Below are positions 61,491 through 64,000 of a DNA stretch of 64,000 nt, one piece after another. Source of the DNA: Bacteroidota bacterium (lineage in GTDB: Bacteria > Bacteroidota > Bacteroidia > Chitinophagales > Chitinophagaceae); NCBI GenBank assembly GCA_018267615.1, contig JAFDYD010000055.1:1-64000 (forward strand). The letters run 5' to 3'. A program made the translations under genes and the position numbers. Every line of letters begins with the position of its first letter. The first letter of the stretch is position 1. The notes beneath the pieces are model-generated. The model made no database searches. It was not told where the DNA came from and saw nothing but the letters and a program-made list of their open reading frames with translations.

Positions 61491-61538
61491 TTTATTTTCT
61501 TTTTTCTTCATATCCTTGCATTCTTAAAGCAGATTCTC

Positions 61539-62303
61539 ATGCTCGCCAATCACCGCAGGGAAAAGATTTTAGAGCTTTTGCAGGAGGACGGTTCCGCAAA
61601 AGTGCTGAACCTCGCGAAGCTTTTTAAGGTTACAGAAGTAACCATCCGCCAGGATCTTGAAAAGTTAGAAAAAGATGGATTGGTAATTCGTGAACATGGT
61701 GGCGCATTTCTGAAAGATGTCACGGCACAGGTAAAAGATTTTGCACTTGCTCACCAGGAGAACCTCGATAAAAAAGAACTCATCGCAAAAAAATGTCTTG
61801 ACTTTATCGAAAGCGGCGACACCATTATTCTTGACTCTGGATCCACCACCACAGAAATCGCAAAGAAATTAAAAGGGATGAAAAATCTCACGGTGATCAC
61901 AAACGCACTGAATATTGCTTTAATGTTGGGCGCAGAACCTGGTATTGAAGTGATCGTTACCGGTGGCGAATTCAAACCTCCAACATTATCACTGACTGGT
62001 CAGAAAGCCGCTGATTTTTTTAAAGACCTGCATGTTCAAAAATTATTTCTCGCAACAGCCGGCATTTCATTAAAAGCGGGTTTGACATATCCAAGCATCA
62101 GTGATCTTGTCGTAAAAAAAGCAATGATAGAAGCTGCTGAAACAAGATACCTCGTTGCCGATTCCACAAAAATCGGTAAAGCTGCTTTTGCAAGTCTCGG
62201 TGCGTTATCTCTCATCGACTATATCGTTACTGATTCTGGTATCGAAGAAAAACACAAACAGGTATTTGATGATAATGAAATCGAATTGATCATCGCAAGC
62301 TGA
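61539..62303 (+). CDS. DeoR/GlpR family transcriptional regulator of the isomerase operon
   Basis: 254 aa from the ATG at 61539 (MLANHRREKILELLQEDG), where homologues begin; an upstream TTG or other start would add a non-homologous hydrophobic leader. Helix-turn-helix VTEVTIRQDLEKLEKDG with HGGAF, then the DeoRC sugar-phosphate domain (DSGSTTTEIAKKLKG). It lies six bases before the isomerase gene, so it should respond to the phosphorylated product of that pathway, for example fuculose-phosphate or lactaldehyde-type intermediates. Its N-terminal half is similar to the regulator at 14450 but the two are clearly separate lineages. Confidence 0.9.
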   Translation: MLANHRREKILELLQEDGSAKVLNLAKLFKVTEVTIRQDLEKLEKDGLVIREHGGAFLKDVTAQVKDFALAHQENLDKKELIAKKCLDFIESGDTIILDSGSTTTEIAKKLKGMKNLTVITNALNIALMLGAEPGIEVIVTGGEFKPPTLSLTGQKAADFFKDLHVQKLFLATAGISLKAGLTYPSISDLVVKKAMIEAAETRYLVADSTKIGKAAFASLGALSLIDYIVTDSGIEEKHKQVFDDNEIELIIAS

Positions 62304-62309
62304 TACATC

Positions 62310-63728
62310 ATGCAAACAAATAAACCATCTACACTCGGAGTTATTATTGGCAACCGCGATTTTTTTCCTGATAAACTTGTTGCGGAAGCAAGAACGGAAA
62401 TCAATGGCCTTTTCAAAAAACTCAACATCACTCCGGTTATGTTGAGTGATGCTGATTCGAAATTGGGTGGTGTCGAAACTTTTGCAGAAGCGCAAAAATG
62501 TGCGGCACTTTTTAAACAACATGCAGATACCCTCGATGGTATTCTTGTTGTGCTGCCAAATTTTGGTGACGAAAAAGGTGTTGCTGAAACAATAAAATGG
62601 TCGGGATTGAATGTGCCGGTATTGATCCAGGCTTATCCCGATGATCTCGGCAAAATGGATGTCGTAAACAGGCGTGATGCATGGTGCGGAAAAATTTCTG
62701 TCTGCAATAACTTATATCAATTCGGAATAAAATATTCGCTCACCACAAAACACGTTGTTTCTCCTTCAGATGAATCTTTTATTAAGGATCTCAAAAATTT
62801 TATCGATACATGTCGTGTTGTGAAAGGCATGCGCAATGTGCGAATCGGTGCGGTCGGTGCGCGGCCTGGTGCATTCAATACGGTTCGTTACAGTGAAAAG
62901 ATTCTACAACGTAATGGCATTTCGGTAACCACTGTCGATCTTTCTGAAATTCTTGGCAACGCTAATAAATTGACTGCCGATGATAAATCAGTAAAAGAAA
63001 AACTTGAAAAAATTCACGCATACACTTCAACAGGCAAAACGCCAAACGATAGACTGGTTCAAATTGCAAAACTCGATGTGGTGCTCGCAAATTTTATGGA
63101 AGAACATGCGCTGGATGCAACTGCCATCCAATGCTGGACCTCGTTACAAAAAAACTATGGTTGCAATGTATGCACAAGTATGAGCATGATGAGCGAAAAT
63201 ATGTTGCCCAGTGCATGTGAAGTGGATGTAACAGGAACGCTTAGTATGTACGCCATGCAACTCGCGAGTGGTTCTCCAAGTGCGCTCGTGGATTGGAATA
63301 ATAATTATGCAGACGATGATACAAAATGTGTGTTGTTTCATTGTGGTAATTGGGCGAAATCATTTCTGCCGGATATCCAGATGAGCACTGCGCCGATTAT
63401 CGGAACCTCTGTCGGAACAGAAAATACTTATGGTGCACTGGATGGACGTACACCTGCTATGCCTCTTACTTACGGACGAATCAGTACGGATGATTGCAAA
63501 GGAATCATCAAAGCATATATAGGCGAGGGCGAATTGACCAACGATGCGTTGAACACATTTGGCAATAGGGCCGTTGCACAGATCAACGATCTGCAAGGAC
63601 TGATGAAATATGTTTGTCGAAATGGTTTCGAACATCATGTGGTGATGAACGCAAGTAAGACCGCAGGAATATTAAAGGAAGCGCTTGAAAATTATTTAGG
63701 CTGGCAAGTGTATCAACATGGGGAATAA
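62310..63728 (+). CDS. L-fucose/L-arabinose isomerase family protein
   Basis: 472 aa, shorter than E. coli FucI (about 590 aa) and typical of the Bacteroidota L-fucose isomerase-like branch. The N-terminal domain contains VLPNFGDEKGVAETIKWSG. The C-terminal part contains the metal and active-site region around FMEEHALDATAIQCWTSLQ and CEVDVTGTLSMYAMQLASG. It interconverts an aldose and ketose (fucose to fuculose or a related sugar) in the cytosol with Mn2+. It is co-transcribed with the DeoR gene. No kinase or aldolase lies within the window, but the operon may continue past the right edge. Confidence 0.86.
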   Translation: MQTNKPSTLGVIIGNRDFFPDKLVAEARTEINGLFKKLNITPVMLSDADSKLGGVETFAEAQKCAALFKQHADTLDGILVVLPNFGDEKGVAETIKWSGLNVPVLIQAYPDDLGKMDVVNRRDAWCGKISVCNNLYQFGIKYSLTTKHVVSPSDESFIKDLKNFIDTCRVVKGMRNVRIGAVGARPGAFNTVRYSEKILQRNGISVTTVDLSEILGNANKLTADDKSVKEKLEKIHAYTSTGKTPNDRLVQIAKLDVVLANFMEEHALDATAIQCWTSLQKNYGCNVCTSMSMMSENMLPSACEVDVTGTLSMYAMQLASGSPSALVDWNNNYADDDTKCVLFHCGNWAKSFLPDIQMSTAPIIGTSVGTENTYGALDGRTPAMPLTYGRISTDDCKGIIKAYIGEGELTNDALNTFGNRAVAQINDLQGLMKYVCRNGFEHHVVMNASKTAGILKEALENYLGWQVYQHGE

Positions 63729-63749
63729 ACATTTTTGAAGTTTTCACGT

Positions 63750-63830
63750 GCAACTATTTGCTGGTTTTTTTTCACCACATAGGCACAGTAGGCACATAGG
63801 TACACATAGAAACTTCAAAGATGCCACTAT
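63750..63830. repeat. R1 repeat, half copy
   Basis: CACCACATAGGCACAGTAGG, then CACATAGGTACACATAG, flanked by AAGTTT/AAACTTC inverted ends (GAAGTTTTCACGTGC near 63736 and GAAACTTCAAAGATGCCACT near 63809). The left arm is degraded. Non-coding. Confidence 0.75.
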
Positions 63831-63879
63831 CAAGAATTGGCGTTCCAATAAAACTTCGTGCCTTAGTGTCTTCGTGGTT

Positions 63880-63930
63880 CAATTTTTTTTCACCATATAG
63901 GAGGCACATAGTTACGCATAGAAGTATCAA
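63880..63930. repeat. R1 repeat, degenerate copy
   Basis: TTTTTTTTCACCATATAGGA, then GGCACATAGTTACGCATAG, a decayed right half of the R1 unit, 50 bp after the previous copy. It is preceded by CGTGCCTTAGTGTCTTCGTG, which is not part of the other copies. Confidence 0.6.
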
Positions 63931-63979
63931 AAAAATAAATACAAGATATTCAATCAATAAAATAAAATACGAATATTCA

Positions 63980-64000
63980 ATGACAGTGAACGAAATGAAG
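63980..64000 (+). CDS. possible start of a further gene, cut by the window edge
   Basis: An ATG at 63980 opens seven codons (MTVNEMK) to the window end. The position after the isomerase makes a downstream gene plausible, but nothing can be said of its product. Confidence 0.3.

Noticed and set aside
63772..63957. 61-aa minus-strand ORF near the right edge
   Set aside because: It is a translation of R1 repeat DNA.

Overview
The window looks like chromosome from a Bacteroidota soil or plant-type saprophyte, most likely near Chitinophagaceae. The reasons are a SusC/SusD pair, AT-rich coding with almost no Shine-Dalgarno sequences, Tat-exported Gfo/Idh/MocA oxidoreductases, many secreted glycoside hydrolases, and Rhs genes of the DUF6443 type. 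The genus is inference. No rRNA, tRNA or CRISPR array was seen.

Region 1 (1-14.4 kb) is mostly minus-strand sugar-acid and amino-sugar catabolism. It holds two Gfo/Idh/MocA oxidoreductases, a DUF1080 protein, an HpcH/HpaI aldolase, an alpha-glucuronidase-like glycoside hydrolase, and a set that reads like sialic acid or keto-sugar-acid use: two DHDPS/NanA-type lyases (one Tat-exported), an exported YhcH/NanQ-type protein and an SSS symporter. The promoter-proximal part is murQ - sugar MFS - BadF-type kinase, which matches N-acetylmuramic acid salvage (murQ/murT/murK) as known from Tannerella.

Region 2 (14.4-36.7 kb) is the divergent polysaccharide-utilisation locus. A DeoR regulator is followed by SusC, SusD, GH20 hexosaminidase, two paralogous propeller plus helical-domain proteins, an HGSNAT-like acyltransferase, a GDPD phosphodiesterase and GH31. 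An alpha/beta hydrolase, a PD40 propeller protein and GH3 come next. Together this suggests uptake and breakdown of HexNAc-containing glycans, feeding GlcNAc and MurNAc to the divergent mur genes.

Region 3 (36.7-39.4 kb) is repeat-rich: long palindromes, a REP/BIME-like element, a duplicated 100-bp unit and a 3 x 21-bp tandem array, around two small ordinary genes.

Region 4 (39.4-60.8 kb) is the most unusual part. An operon of an exported coiled-coil protein, a 1265-aa YD-repeat protein, a small Ig-like protein and a 1772-aa Rhs protein ends in a metzincin-like C-terminal toxin with a candidate exported immunity protein. Downstream lie five displaced toxin-tip/immunity modules. Most share a 3' signature (a hairpin terminator, then TATAG-CTTC-CTATA). 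Two are followed by truncated tyrosine-recombinase genes. All are separated by RAYT transposons or their internally deleted derivatives. Toxin tips are eroded from the 5' side to different extents, while the putative immunity genes are full length.

Region 5 (60.8-64 kb) has a small conserved Bacteroidota protein and a DeoR regulator plus L-fucose-isomerase-family operon, preceded by two phased copies of a putative operator. It ends in more of the palindromic repeat.
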